Positions 41,330-48,656 of a stretch of DNA of 64,000 nucleotides are shown here, in pieces. This DNA comes from Rhodoferax sp. (GTDB taxonomy: Bacteria > Pseudomonadota > Gammaproteobacteria > Burkholderiales > Burkholderiaceae_C), in NCBI RefSeq assembly GCF_028689295.1, contig NZ_JAQTWL010000001.1, forward strand, positions 186,001-250,000, given 5' to 3'. Numbering within the stretch: position 1 is the stretch's first letter; every line of letters starts with the position of its first letter. The notes under the pieces were generated by a model. It saw only the letters and a list, made by a program, of their open reading frames with translations, searched no databases and was not told the origin of the DNA. The position numbers were made by a program, and so were the translations under genes.

Positions 41330-42252
41330 GGCTTGTTTACCTGATGTTTGGTGTGTTGGCACCTGTTCAGGCTGAAGAAGCGCCACCGATGGTGCTGTAC
41401 CAGGTGTCGCCGTCCGCCTGGTATGTGCAGGGGCTATCGGAGCTCGGCTCGCCTGCCAATCAAAACTTCATTTCGAACGCGGGCTTTGTTGTGACCCCGA
41501 AGGGCGTGGTGATGATTGATGCCCTGGGCTCGCCAGCTCTGGCCGAGCGCCTGGTGGCAGAAATCAAAAAAGTCACGCCGCTGCCCATCACCCACGTGCT
41601 GGTCACCCATTACCACGCCGACCACATTTATGGCCTGCAGGTTTTCAAGGCGCTGGGCGCCAAAATTGTGGCGCACCGCGCCACTCTGATTTACCTCAAC
41701 AGCGACACGGCACGGCTGCGCATGGAGGCTTCGCGTGCGCAACTGTTTCCCTGGATCGATGACAAGACGTATCTGGTCGAGCCCGATACCTGGCTTGACG
41801 GTGACCAGGACCTGCTGCTTGGCGGCATGCTTTTTCAGGCCAGAATCGTTGGCCCGGCGCATACGCCAGAGGACATGGCTTTTTATTTGCCGTCCGAAAA
41901 AGTGCTTTTTGCGGGCGATCTGGTGTTCCGTAGCCGGATTCCGTTTGTCGGCCAGGCCGACAGCCGCCATTGGATCACGGCGCTTGACCAGTTGCTGACA
42001 TTCGACACCCAAGTGATCGTGCCTGGCCACGGCCCGCTGTCGGGCGACGCGCGCCACGACATGCAGCAAACGCGAGAGTATCTGGTTTACCTGCGCACCG
42101 CCATGCAGCGTGCTGCCGAGGCCATGGAGCCGTTCGATGAGGCCTACAAAAACACCGACTGGTCGCGCTTTGAAAATCTGCCACTGTTCAAGGTGGCCAA
42201 CCGCATGAACGCCTACAACACCTATTTGCTGCTGGAACAGGAAGCCAAATAA
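41302..42252 (+). CDS. periplasmic metallo-beta-lactamase-fold hydrolase (SoxH-like)
   Basis: 316 aa. Signal peptide ends near APVQA (residue ~24). The zinc site is intact: HYHADH, then PAHTPED, AGDLVF and PGHGPLS. Related to the MBL proteins found with quinoprotein and sox systems, whose role is not settled. GTG 41302 starts within the loop of the inverted repeat at 41280-41329 and has no clear ribosome site. The stop overlaps the next start by one base (TAATG). Confidence 0.85.
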   Translation: MRQTIVSALWLVYLMFGVLAPVQAEEAPPMVLYQVSPSAWYVQGLSELGSPANQNFISNAGFVVTPKGVVMIDALGSPALAERLVAEIKKVTPLPITHVLVTHYHADHIYGLQVFKALGAKIVAHRATLIYLNSDTARLRMEASRAQLFPWIDDKTYLVEPDTWLDGDQDLLLGGMLFQARIVGPAHTPEDMAFYLPSEKVLFAGDLVFRSRIPFVGQADSRHWITALDQLLTFDTQVIVPGHGPLSGDARHDMQQTREYLVYLRTAMQRAAEAMEPFDEAYKNTDWSRFENLPLFKVANRMNAYNTYLLLEQEAK

Positions 42253-42734
42253 TGAGCCCTCGTCATTTTTTCCTGACACGTCGCCACTGGTTGCTGGCGG
42301 CTGGTGCCGCCAGTTGGGTGGGGGCAGGGCGTGCCGCAGAGCAGGTTTTGCCCGTGCCCGCTTCACTCTCTGAGGCCTTGGCCAGGGCGCTGCAAAAGGG
42401 CAGCCCGCTGCTGGTCCTGGTGAGTCTGGACGGGTGTCCATTTTGCAAAATAGCCCGTGAAAATTATCTGGCTCCGCTGCAGGGCCAGGCGGGCCTGTCC
42501 ATCGTGCAAATCGACATGCGCAACCGGCAGATGGTGCAGGATTTCGGCGGGGTCAGCCAAACCCAGGACCAGTTGATTCGCAGTTGGGGCATCAAGATCG
42601 CGCCGACCGTGTTGTTCTTTGGCCGCGGCGGGGTGGAGGTCGCAGAGCGTTTGGTGGGCGGCTACATTCCGGATTTCTACGGGGCTTACCTGGATGACCG
42701 GCTGCGCACCGCTCGTGCCGCCGTGGCTAACTGA
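42252..42734 (+). CDS. soxW: SoxW-like periplasmic thioredoxin
   Basis: 160 aa with a Tat-like or Sec leader (TRRHWLLAAGAA, cleaved near GRAAE), then a thioredoxin-type domain with active site C62-P-F-C65 and a cis-Pro segment KIAPTVLFF. In sox clusters such proteins keep the SoxY carrier cysteine or other thiols reduced. Could also be called soxS type; the exact subfamily was not tested. Overlaps the stop of the MBL gene. Confidence 0.82.
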   Translation: MSPRHFFLTRRHWLLAAGAASWVGAGRAAEQVLPVPASLSEALARALQKGSPLLVLVSLDGCPFCKIARENYLAPLQGQAGLSIVQIDMRNRQMVQDFGGVSQTQDQLIRSWGIKIAPTVLFFGRGGVEVAERLVGGYIPDFYGAYLDDRLRTARAAVAN

Positions 42735-42744
42735 AAGGCATCGG

Positions 42745-43449
42745 ATGATCCCGATCAAAACCGAATCGGCCTGGCGTGGCACCTCCGACTGTCGCCAGTG
42801 CGGCATTCGCGACATGGTGCTGTTCGCTGATCTCAATGAATATGATTTCGCACACATTCATGCGCCAATCGATGATCTTGAATTCGCGCACGCGGTGGCT
42901 TTGTACGCTGAGGGCAGCCCGGTGCAGGGCATTTTCACCTTGCGCAGCGGCATGGTGAAACTGGTGCGCAACACGCTCGATGGCCGGCCGCGCATTGTGC
43001 GCGTGTTGCGCTCGGGGGATGTGATTGGTCTGGAGGCCCTGGCGGGGCCGCGCTATGACAGTGATGCCATTGCCTTGACCGCTGTCACCGTCTGCCGTAT
43101 TCCACAGCGTGTCATTCAAAAGTTGGCCGCGAGCAGCCCGAGACTGCACACCCAGTTGATGCACAAATGGCAGCGCGCGCTCAAAGACGCCGACGACTGG
43201 CTGGCCGATATGAACTTTGGCACGGCGCGCCAGCGGGTGGCCAATCTGGTGTTGAAGATGCGCAACCCCAGCAGGCCTGATGTGGCCGTGCTTTTTTCAC
43301 GCGAAGACATGGGGGCCATGCTGGACCTGAAGCTTGAAACCGTCAGCCGCGAGATCACCCGCCTGGTGCGCGATGGGATCATCGAGCAGATGGACAAACA
43401 GGGGCGTATTTACTTCGTGCGGCAACCGGAGCGTTTGTCGGTGGCGTGA
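42745..43449 (+). CDS. Crp/Fnr-family regulator with partial Fnr cysteine set
   Basis: 234 aa. N-terminal C16 and C19 (SDCRQCGIRD), a cyclic-nucleotide-type beta barrel (about 30-125), C117 (TVCRIPQ) at the place of Fnr Cys122, and a C-terminal winged helix (FSREDMGAMLDLKLETVSREI). One of the four Fnr ligands is missing, so a [4Fe-4S] cluster, if present, would need another ligand. ATG 42745 with AAAGG upstream is preferred over longer frames inside soxW. Position suggests control of the sox genes that follow. Confidence 0.88.
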   Translation: MIPIKTESAWRGTSDCRQCGIRDMVLFADLNEYDFAHIHAPIDDLEFAHAVALYAEGSPVQGIFTLRSGMVKLVRNTLDGRPRIVRVLRSGDVIGLEALAGPRYDSDAIALTAVTVCRIPQRVIQKLAASSPRLHTQLMHKWQRALKDADDWLADMNFGTARQRVANLVLKMRNPSRPDVAVLFSREDMGAMLDLKLETVSREITRLVRDGIIEQMDKQGRIYFVRQPERLSVA

Positions 43450-43498
43450 GCGCGGCGCCATTTGACGGTTAGCTTTGATCAACAGGAGGCAGTCTGCA

Positions 43499-43816
43499 AT
43501 GAAGCATCTCGTTTTTTCCGTATCGGCTTGGCTGACCACCGCAGCCATGGCACAGGAAGTTCCAGCCCTGTACCACGGCGCTGATTTGAAGCTGGGCGAA
43601 AAGCTGATGGCAGAGCACCAGTGCGACGCCTGTCACAGCCGTAAAGTGGGCGGCAACGGCCATGCCATTTATCGCCCGGACGGGCGGGTGAATTCCCTGG
43701 CGGCGCTGCGCGGTCAGGTGCAAGCCTGCAGCACGATGCTGAATTTAAGCTTGTTTCCGGAAGAGGTGACCTCGATCGCGGCGGTGCTCAATCGGGATCA
43801 TTACCACTTCAAATAA
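43499..43816 (+). CDS. small monohaem c-type cytochrome
   Basis: 105 aa. Signal peptide MKHLVFSVSAWLTTAAMA, then one CDACH haem motif near residues 42-46 in the mature protein. The C-terminal half includes a second lone cysteine (VQACSTML) and no clear Met ligand beyond that segment. Strong AGGAGG before ATG 43499. Probably an electron acceptor for the Sox or MBL/thioredoxin group; no named family. Confidence 0.8.
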   Translation: MKHLVFSVSAWLTTAAMAQEVPALYHGADLKLGEKLMAEHQCDACHSRKVGGNGHAIYRPDGRVNSLAALRGQVQACSTMLNLSLFPEEVTSIAAVLNRDHYHFK

Positions 43817-43915
43817 GTGAAAACCCCAGTTACAAAACATCGCTTACACCGTACATTGACGCATTCGCATGTGCGGATTGAGGTAACAGGTGTCAGCCCA
43901 CCCAATCATTTTTTT

Positions 43916-43940
43916 GTTGACGCTAAAGCGTGCCGTCAAC
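43916..43940. promoter_or_regulatory. inverted repeat upstream of the sox operon
   Basis: GTTGACG (43916-43922) and CGTCAAC (43934-43940), exact reverse complements 11 bases apart, in the 186-base gap before soxC. A smaller dyad CGCT-AA-AGCG sits inside. Candidate operator or leader hairpin; TTGAC-type half-sites are usual for Crp/Fnr proteins, but their normal spacing is shorter. Confidence 0.4.
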
Positions 43941-44002
43941 ATCACGGTCTCGTCAACGCCGGTGCGCGTCTCGGAACATTAGTTTTTTGAATGGGGAAAA
44001 GT

Positions 44003-45355
44003 ATGAACTCGGGCAGGTTGATCCCGGCGCCTGAGCACTTTTTGTCGCCAGGCGGCATCAAAACCGTTTTTTCAGAAGCCAGACAAGGCCGGCGCGACTT
44101 TATTCGCCAGGCTTTTGCCGCGGCTGCCGTTGGCGCTGCGGCGCAAGGCGCGGTGGCGCAGGGCAAGCCGGTGCCTGCCGGGGCCGGCGACCCCAATATT
44201 TTGAATTTACCGGAACACAGCGTGGCATTGGGGCAGGGCGTGGCGCAAAACGACGGCTACGGCAAGCGCTCGCTTTTTGAGGCGGCGGTACAGCGCCGTC
44301 CAAGCCCGGGCTTGACGCAGACCGCGCAGGCGTCGGTGTCGTTTGCGCCCCTGCAATCGCTGTTCGGCATCGTCACCCCCAGCGGCTTGCACTTCGAGCG
44401 TCATCACCAGGGCTGGTGGGACATCGACCCTTCAAAACACCGGCTGATGATCAATGGCATGGTGAAGGCGGCCAAGGTGTTCAGGCTCGATGAGCTCATG
44501 CGCATGGCCCCGGTGTCGCGCTTCCACTTCATTGAATGCGGCGCCAACACGGCGGTGGAATGGGGCAACGTGGCCGTGCCCACGGTGCAATACACCCACG
44601 GCATGGTGTCATGCAGCGAATTTACCGGCGTGCCGCTGATCACCCTGCTGGAGCTGGCGGGCGCCGATCTCAAAAATGGCAGGTTCGTGCTGGCCGAAGG
44701 TGCGGATGGTTCGGCGCTGACGCGTACCATCCCGATGCATCTGATCAAGTCGGGCGAGGTGTTGGTGGCCTACGGGCAGAACGGCGAGATGCTGCGCCCC
44801 GAGAATGGCTATCCGTTGCGCCTGGTCGTGCCCGGCGTTCAGGGCGTGAGCTGGGTCAAATACCTGCGCCGTATCGAAGTCGGCGACATGCCCTACGCCA
44901 GCAAAGACGAAGCGATTCAGTACATCGACCTGCTGCCGAGCGGCCAGCACCGCCAGTACACGAGCCTGCAGGAGTGCAAAAGCGTGGTCACCACGCCGTC
45001 GGGCGGACAAGTGTTGTTGGACAAGGGTTTTTACAACGTCACCGGACTGGCGTGGAGCGGCAAGGGCAAGATCAAAAAAGTGGACGTTTCGGTGGATGGG
45101 GGCCGCAATTGGCATGGCGCCCGCCTGGAGTCACCGGTGCTGTCCAAGGCGCTGACGCGCTTCAACCTGGACTGGGTCTGGGATGGCAAGCCGGCCATCA
45201 TTCAAAGCCGGGCCATGGATAGCACCGGCTTTGTGCAACCCACCTACAGGCAATTGCGCGCCGTTCGCGGGACACGGTCGGTCTATCACAACAACGCCAT
45301 TCAGTCGTGGCTGGTGCGGGAAAACGGCGAGGTGAAAAATGTCCAGCTGTCGTAG
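44003..45355 (+). CDS. soxC: SoxC, molybdenum subunit of sulfane dehydrogenase
   Basis: 450 aa, sulfite-oxidase fold. Tat signal GRRDFIRQAFAA (residues ~29-40). The Mo-coordinating cysteine is C179 in FIECGANTAVEW. A dimerisation domain follows (KKVDVSVDGGRNWHGARLE). With SoxD it removes sulfane electrons from SoxY-bound sulfur so that thiosulfate can go fully to sulfate. ATG 44003 (GGGGA upstream) is chosen; ATG 43991 is also in frame. The stop overlaps soxD by 17 bases. Confidence 0.93.
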   Translation: MNSGRLIPAPEHFLSPGGIKTVFSEARQGRRDFIRQAFAAAAVGAAAQGAVAQGKPVPAGAGDPNILNLPEHSVALGQGVAQNDGYGKRSLFEAAVQRRPSPGLTQTAQASVSFAPLQSLFGIVTPSGLHFERHHQGWWDIDPSKHRLMINGMVKAAKVFRLDELMRMAPVSRFHFIECGANTAVEWGNVAVPTVQYTHGMVSCSEFTGVPLITLLELAGADLKNGRFVLAEGADGSALTRTIPMHLIKSGEVLVAYGQNGEMLRPENGYPLRLVVPGVQGVSWVKYLRRIEVGDMPYASKDEAIQYIDLLPSGQHRQYTSLQECKSVVTTPSGGQVLLDKGFYNVTGLAWSGKGKIKKVDVSVDGGRNWHGARLESPVLSKALTRFNLDWVWDGKPAIIQSRAMDSTGFVQPTYRQLRAVRGTRSVYHNNAIQSWLVRENGEVKNVQLS

Positions 45356-46190
45356 CGCCCTCATCTGCCTGGCCTGGCTGGCGCTTGGCGGCTTGGCGGC
45401 AGCCCAGTCGGTCGCCAAAATGGCTGGTTTGGGGCGCGATGCGACACCTCTGGAAATGGCCGCTTGGGACATTGATGTGCGCCCCGATTTCAAAGGCTTG
45501 CCGGCAGGCTCGGGCAGCGTGGCGCAGGGCCAGGTGATATGGGAAGGCAAGTGTGCCAGCTGTCACGGTTTCTTTGGCGAATCAGGCGAGAAATTCAGTC
45601 CGGTGATTGGCGGTGTTAAGGACCAGGACCTGGCGACGGGGCATGTGGCCAACCTGACCACGCCCGACTATCCCTGGCGCACCACTTTCATGAAGGTGGC
45701 CACCATTTCGACCGTGTGGGACTTCATCAACCGCGCCATGCCTTGGATCGCCCCCAAGACCCTGTCAACCAACGAGGTCTATGCGGTGCTGACGTTCATG
45801 CTGAACCTGAGCCACATCGTGCCGGACGATTTCACGCTCGATGAAAAAACCATTCGCGATGTGCAGGCCCGCATGCCCAACCGCAATGGCATGACCACCG
45901 ACCATGCGCTGTGGCCAGGCCAGGAGTTTGGCAGCGCCAAAAAGCCCGATACGCACAACGTCGCCTGCATGAAAAATTGCGCCGCCGAGCCCAGACTGAG
46001 CTCGGTGTTGCCAGACTTCACGCTCAACGCGGTTGTCAACACATATGCGGACCAGGCTGACGCCCTGGCCGCCAGGATCAAGTCTGGTGGTGCCGGCAAT
46101 CGGGGCCTGACCCCCGAGCCAGCCCATACCTTGAGCGTTGCCGAGTCCAGCCCCCTGGCGGTCGGGCGGGCAGCGGAAGCGGGCAAGTAG
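45339..46190 (+). CDS. soxD: SoxD, cytochrome c subunit of sulfane dehydrogenase (single-haem form)
   Basis: 283 aa with signal peptide to about GGLAAAQ (residue ~23) and one haem motif C72-x2-C75-H76 (CASCH). A later ACMKNC has no histidine, so there is only one c-haem, unlike the longer diheme SoxD of Paracoccus. Conserved SoxD segments include WDFINRAMPW and NEVYAVLTFMLNLS. Overlaps soxC, so the pair is translated together. Confidence 0.9.
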   Translation: MSSCRSALICLAWLALGGLAAAQSVAKMAGLGRDATPLEMAAWDIDVRPDFKGLPAGSGSVAQGQVIWEGKCASCHGFFGESGEKFSPVIGGVKDQDLATGHVANLTTPDYPWRTTFMKVATISTVWDFINRAMPWIAPKTLSTNEVYAVLTFMLNLSHIVPDDFTLDEKTIRDVQARMPNRNGMTTDHALWPGQEFGSAKKPDTHNVACMKNCAAEPRLSSVLPDFTLNAVVNTYADQADALAARIKSGGAGNRGLTPEPAHTLSVAESSPLAVGRAAEAGK

Positions 46191-46251
46191 CGCCCGGCAG
46201 AGTCAGATCGGTGTCATTTTTTTCAGCATGTACTTTAAGAAGGAGATTTCA

Positions 46252-46707
46252 ATGCAAACTCGTCGCGAGACACTCAAACACAGCGCCATCGTGGCCGGCC
46301 TGCTGGCCACCACCGGCCTGTTTCCCCAATACGCGCTGGCCTACAACAAGCCGGCCTTCGAAGCCAAATCGATGGCCGATGCGCTTAAGGCGCTGGGCGC
46401 AGGTGCGCCAGCAGAAAGCAAGGATGTCATCATCGTTGGCCCGGACATTGCAGAAAACGGTGCGGTGGTGCCCTTCACGGCCAGCACCACCCTGGCCGGC
46501 GTCAAACACATCCTGCTGCTGGTCGAAAAAAACCCGGCGGCCCTGGTTGCCCTGTTCAACGTGACCGACAGCGTGGAGGCCAACTTTGCCACCCGTTCCA
46601 AGATGGGGCAGTCTTCGGACGTGTATGCCGTGGCCATCATGAACGACGGCAAAGCCCTGTTTGCCAAAAAAGAAGTCAAAGTTACCTTGGGCGGTTGCGG
46701 CGGCTGA
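46252..46707 (+). CDS. soxY: SoxY, sulfur carrier subunit
   Basis: 151 aa, Tat-exported (TRRETLKHSAIVAG). Ends in the swinging-arm motif GGCGG, whose cysteine carries thiosulfate and intermediates covalently. GAAGGAG lies 7 bases before ATG 46252. Followed by soxZ after 48 bases. Confidence 0.96.
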   Translation: MQTRRETLKHSAIVAGLLATTGLFPQYALAYNKPAFEAKSMADALKALGAGAPAESKDVIIVGPDIAENGAVVPFTASTTLAGVKHILLLVEKNPAALVALFNVTDSVEANFATRSKMGQSSDVYAVAIMNDGKALFAKKEVKVTLGGCGG

Positions 46708-46755
46708 AGCCGGTTTGCACGACCACTTGTTCAATCATTATTCAGGAGTTTAAAA

Positions 46756-47067
46756 ATGGCAGATCCAATGCGCATCCGCGCCAAAGCAGAAGGCGGCAAA
46801 ACCACCGTTCGCGTCTTGATGAGTCACGAGATGGAGTCCGGCCAGCGGAAAGATTCCGCTGGCAAACTGATTCCCGCGTGGCACATCAATGAAGTCTCGG
46901 CCAGCCACAACGGCAAAGTCGTGATGACCGCCGAATGGGGGCCGGCTGTCGCCAAAAATCCGTTCATGCAATTCAACATCAAAGGTGGCAAGGCCGGCGA
47001 CAAGGTGGCGATCACCTGGAAAGACAACAAGGGTGACAGCCGCACCGACGAGGCCACGGTGTCCTGA
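46756..47067 (+). CDS. soxZ: SoxZ, partner of SoxY
   Basis: 103 aa, no signal of its own; exported with SoxY by hitch-hiking. Typical motifs MRIRAKAEGGKTTVRVLMSHEME near the start and PFMQFNIKGGKAGDKV in the second half (given as short parts of an immunoglobulin-like fold). AGGAG precedes ATG 46756. Confidence 0.96.
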   Translation: MADPMRIRAKAEGGKTTVRVLMSHEMESGQRKDSAGKLIPAWHINEVSASHNGKVVMTAEWGPAVAKNPFMQFNIKGGKAGDKVAITWKDNKGDSRTDEATVS

Positions 47068-47110
47068 TTCAGGCCTGTCTGTTGGCATGTTCATCAACAA
47101 TGAGGAGACC

Positions 47111-47917
47111 ATGAAAATGAAAAGAATGATGTGCCTGTTGGCACTGGCAGGACTGGCGGGCACTGCCGCCCATGCCCAAAAATCGGCTGCGGTGCTGGCC
47201 ATCGAGGAATACCGCGCCATGCTCGCCGACGGTAACCCGGCCGAACTGTTCGAGGCCAAAGGAGAGGACCTGTGGAAGCAAAAGCGCGGCCCCAAAAACG
47301 CGTCGCTGCAGCAATGTGACCTGGGTCAGGGTCCCGGTGTGGTCAAGGCTGTTTTTGTGACCTTGCCGCGCTACTTTGCCGACACCAACAAGGTGCAGGA
47401 CCTGGAGTCGCGCCTGCTCAGCTGCATGGAAAACCTGCAGGGTTTTAATGCCGCAGAGATTGCCAAAACGCCGTTTGGCAAGGGTGAGCAAAATAATGTG
47501 ACTGCGCTTGCGACCTGGATCGCCGCAGAATCGCGCGACATGACATTCAACCTGCCGCAAGCCCATGCCAAGGAGAAAATCGCCTACGAGGTCGGCAAGC
47601 GCCTGTTCTTCCAGCGTGGTGGCGCGCATGATTTTTCCTGTGCCTCGTGCCACGGCGCCGACAACTTGCGTATCCGTATGCAGGACCTGCCCAACCTGAC
47701 GAAAAACCCTGGCGACGGCATCGGCTTTGCCGCCTGGCCGGCTTACCGTGTTTCCAATGGCCAGATGTGGGGCATGCAGTTGCGCCTGAACGATTGCTAC
47801 CGTCAGCAGCGTTTCCCATACCCTGGTTTTGCCAGTGATGCCACGGTGGCTCTGGGCGTGTATCTGGGTGTCAACAGCCACGGCTCCAAGTCAGTTGCCC
47901 CGGCCCTCAAACGCTGA
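47111..47917 (+). CDS. soxA: SoxA, thiosulfate-conjugating cytochrome c
   Basis: 268 aa, signal peptide ending near AAHAQ (residue ~23). One CxxCH haem site (C177, C180, H181) and the active-site cysteine C229 (NDCYRQQRFP) that becomes a persulfide. C69 and C105 replace the second haem as a disulfide pair, giving the single-haem SoxA type. With SoxX it links thiosulfate to SoxY. GAGGAG before ATG 47111. Confidence 0.93.
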   Translation: MKMKRMMCLLALAGLAGTAAHAQKSAAVLAIEEYRAMLADGNPAELFEAKGEDLWKQKRGPKNASLQQCDLGQGPGVVKAVFVTLPRYFADTNKVQDLESRLLSCMENLQGFNAAEIAKTPFGKGEQNNVTALATWIAAESRDMTFNLPQAHAKEKIAYEVGKRLFFQRGGAHDFSCASCHGADNLRIRMQDLPNLTKNPGDGIGFAAWPAYRVSNGQMWGMQLRLNDCYRQQRFPYPGFASDATVALGVYLGVNSHGSKSVAPALKR

Positions 47918-47934
47918 TACCAAGGAACCCAATC

Positions 47935-48588
47935 ATGAAACAACAACACAAAATGGCACTGTCACTAATGACCATCGCGTTGGCGGCAGGCTGCGCGTCG
48001 GTTCCTGGTTCGGCTGAACTTGATCAACTGACCGCTGCAATCGTCAAATCTTCCTTTAGCGATAAAGGCATCGTCAAGGCGTCCGTCCTTGACACCGACG
48101 AGGTTATTCAAGCCTGCAGCGCCGCCGATGTGGCGGGCAAGCCCCTGAATGAAGAAGTCGCCCTGAAACTGCAGGCGGCCCAGCTCAAAACCATCACCTG
48201 GCCGGCGGACGGGAACTACCTGGGCGACTGGAAGGCCGGTGAAAAACTGGCCCAAAGCGGTCGCGGCATGACCTGGACTGACACGGCCGATACCGCCAAC
48301 GGCGGCAATTGCTACAACTGCCACCAGTTGGACCCGAAGGAGATTTCCTTTGGCACGATTGGCCCGACGCTGACGGGTTACGGCAAGACGCGCGGTGTGA
48401 TTGCCGACCCCACCAGCCCGGCGTCCAAGGCCATCATCGAGTACACCTGGGGCAAGATCTGGAATGCCAAGGCCTACAACGCCTGCTCCATGATGCCGCG
48501 TGCGGTGCACAAGGGCATCATCACCGAGAAGCAGGCCAAAGACCTGATGGCCTTGCTGCTGGACCCCAAGTCGCCGGTCAACAACTAG
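47935..48588 (+). CDS. soxX: SoxX, cytochrome c subunit
   Basis: 217 aa. Single haem motif C126-x2-C129-H130 (CYNCH) and a Met ligand in ACSMMPR. The leader ends in LAAGC (C20), a lipobox, so SoxX may be a membrane-anchored lipoprotein. It has a long N-terminal part (about 80 residues) before the cytochrome domain. A terminator-like hairpin follows before soxB. Confidence 0.9.
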   Translation: MKQQHKMALSLMTIALAAGCASVPGSAELDQLTAAIVKSSFSDKGIVKASVLDTDEVIQACSAADVAGKPLNEEVALKLQAAQLKTITWPADGNYLGDWKAGEKLAQSGRGMTWTDTADTANGGNCYNCHQLDPKEISFGTIGPTLTGYGKTRGVIADPTSPASKAIIEYTWGKIWNAKAYNACSMMPRAVHKGIITEKQAKDLMALLLDPKSPVNN

Positions 48589-48608
48589 GCTGATTTTTTT
48601 TCAACATG

Positions 48609-48637
48609 GCCCGGCCTGCCCGGGCTTTTTATTTTTT
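48609..48637 (+). terminator. terminator-like hairpin between soxX and soxB
   Basis: GCCCGG-CCTGC-CCGGGC followed by TTTTTATTTTTT, ending 20 bases before the soxB ATG. Shape and T-run fit an intrinsic terminator; because soxB follows in the same direction it may be a partial terminator. Confidence 0.75.
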
Positions 48638-48656
48638 ACATTTTGGCAGTCACACC

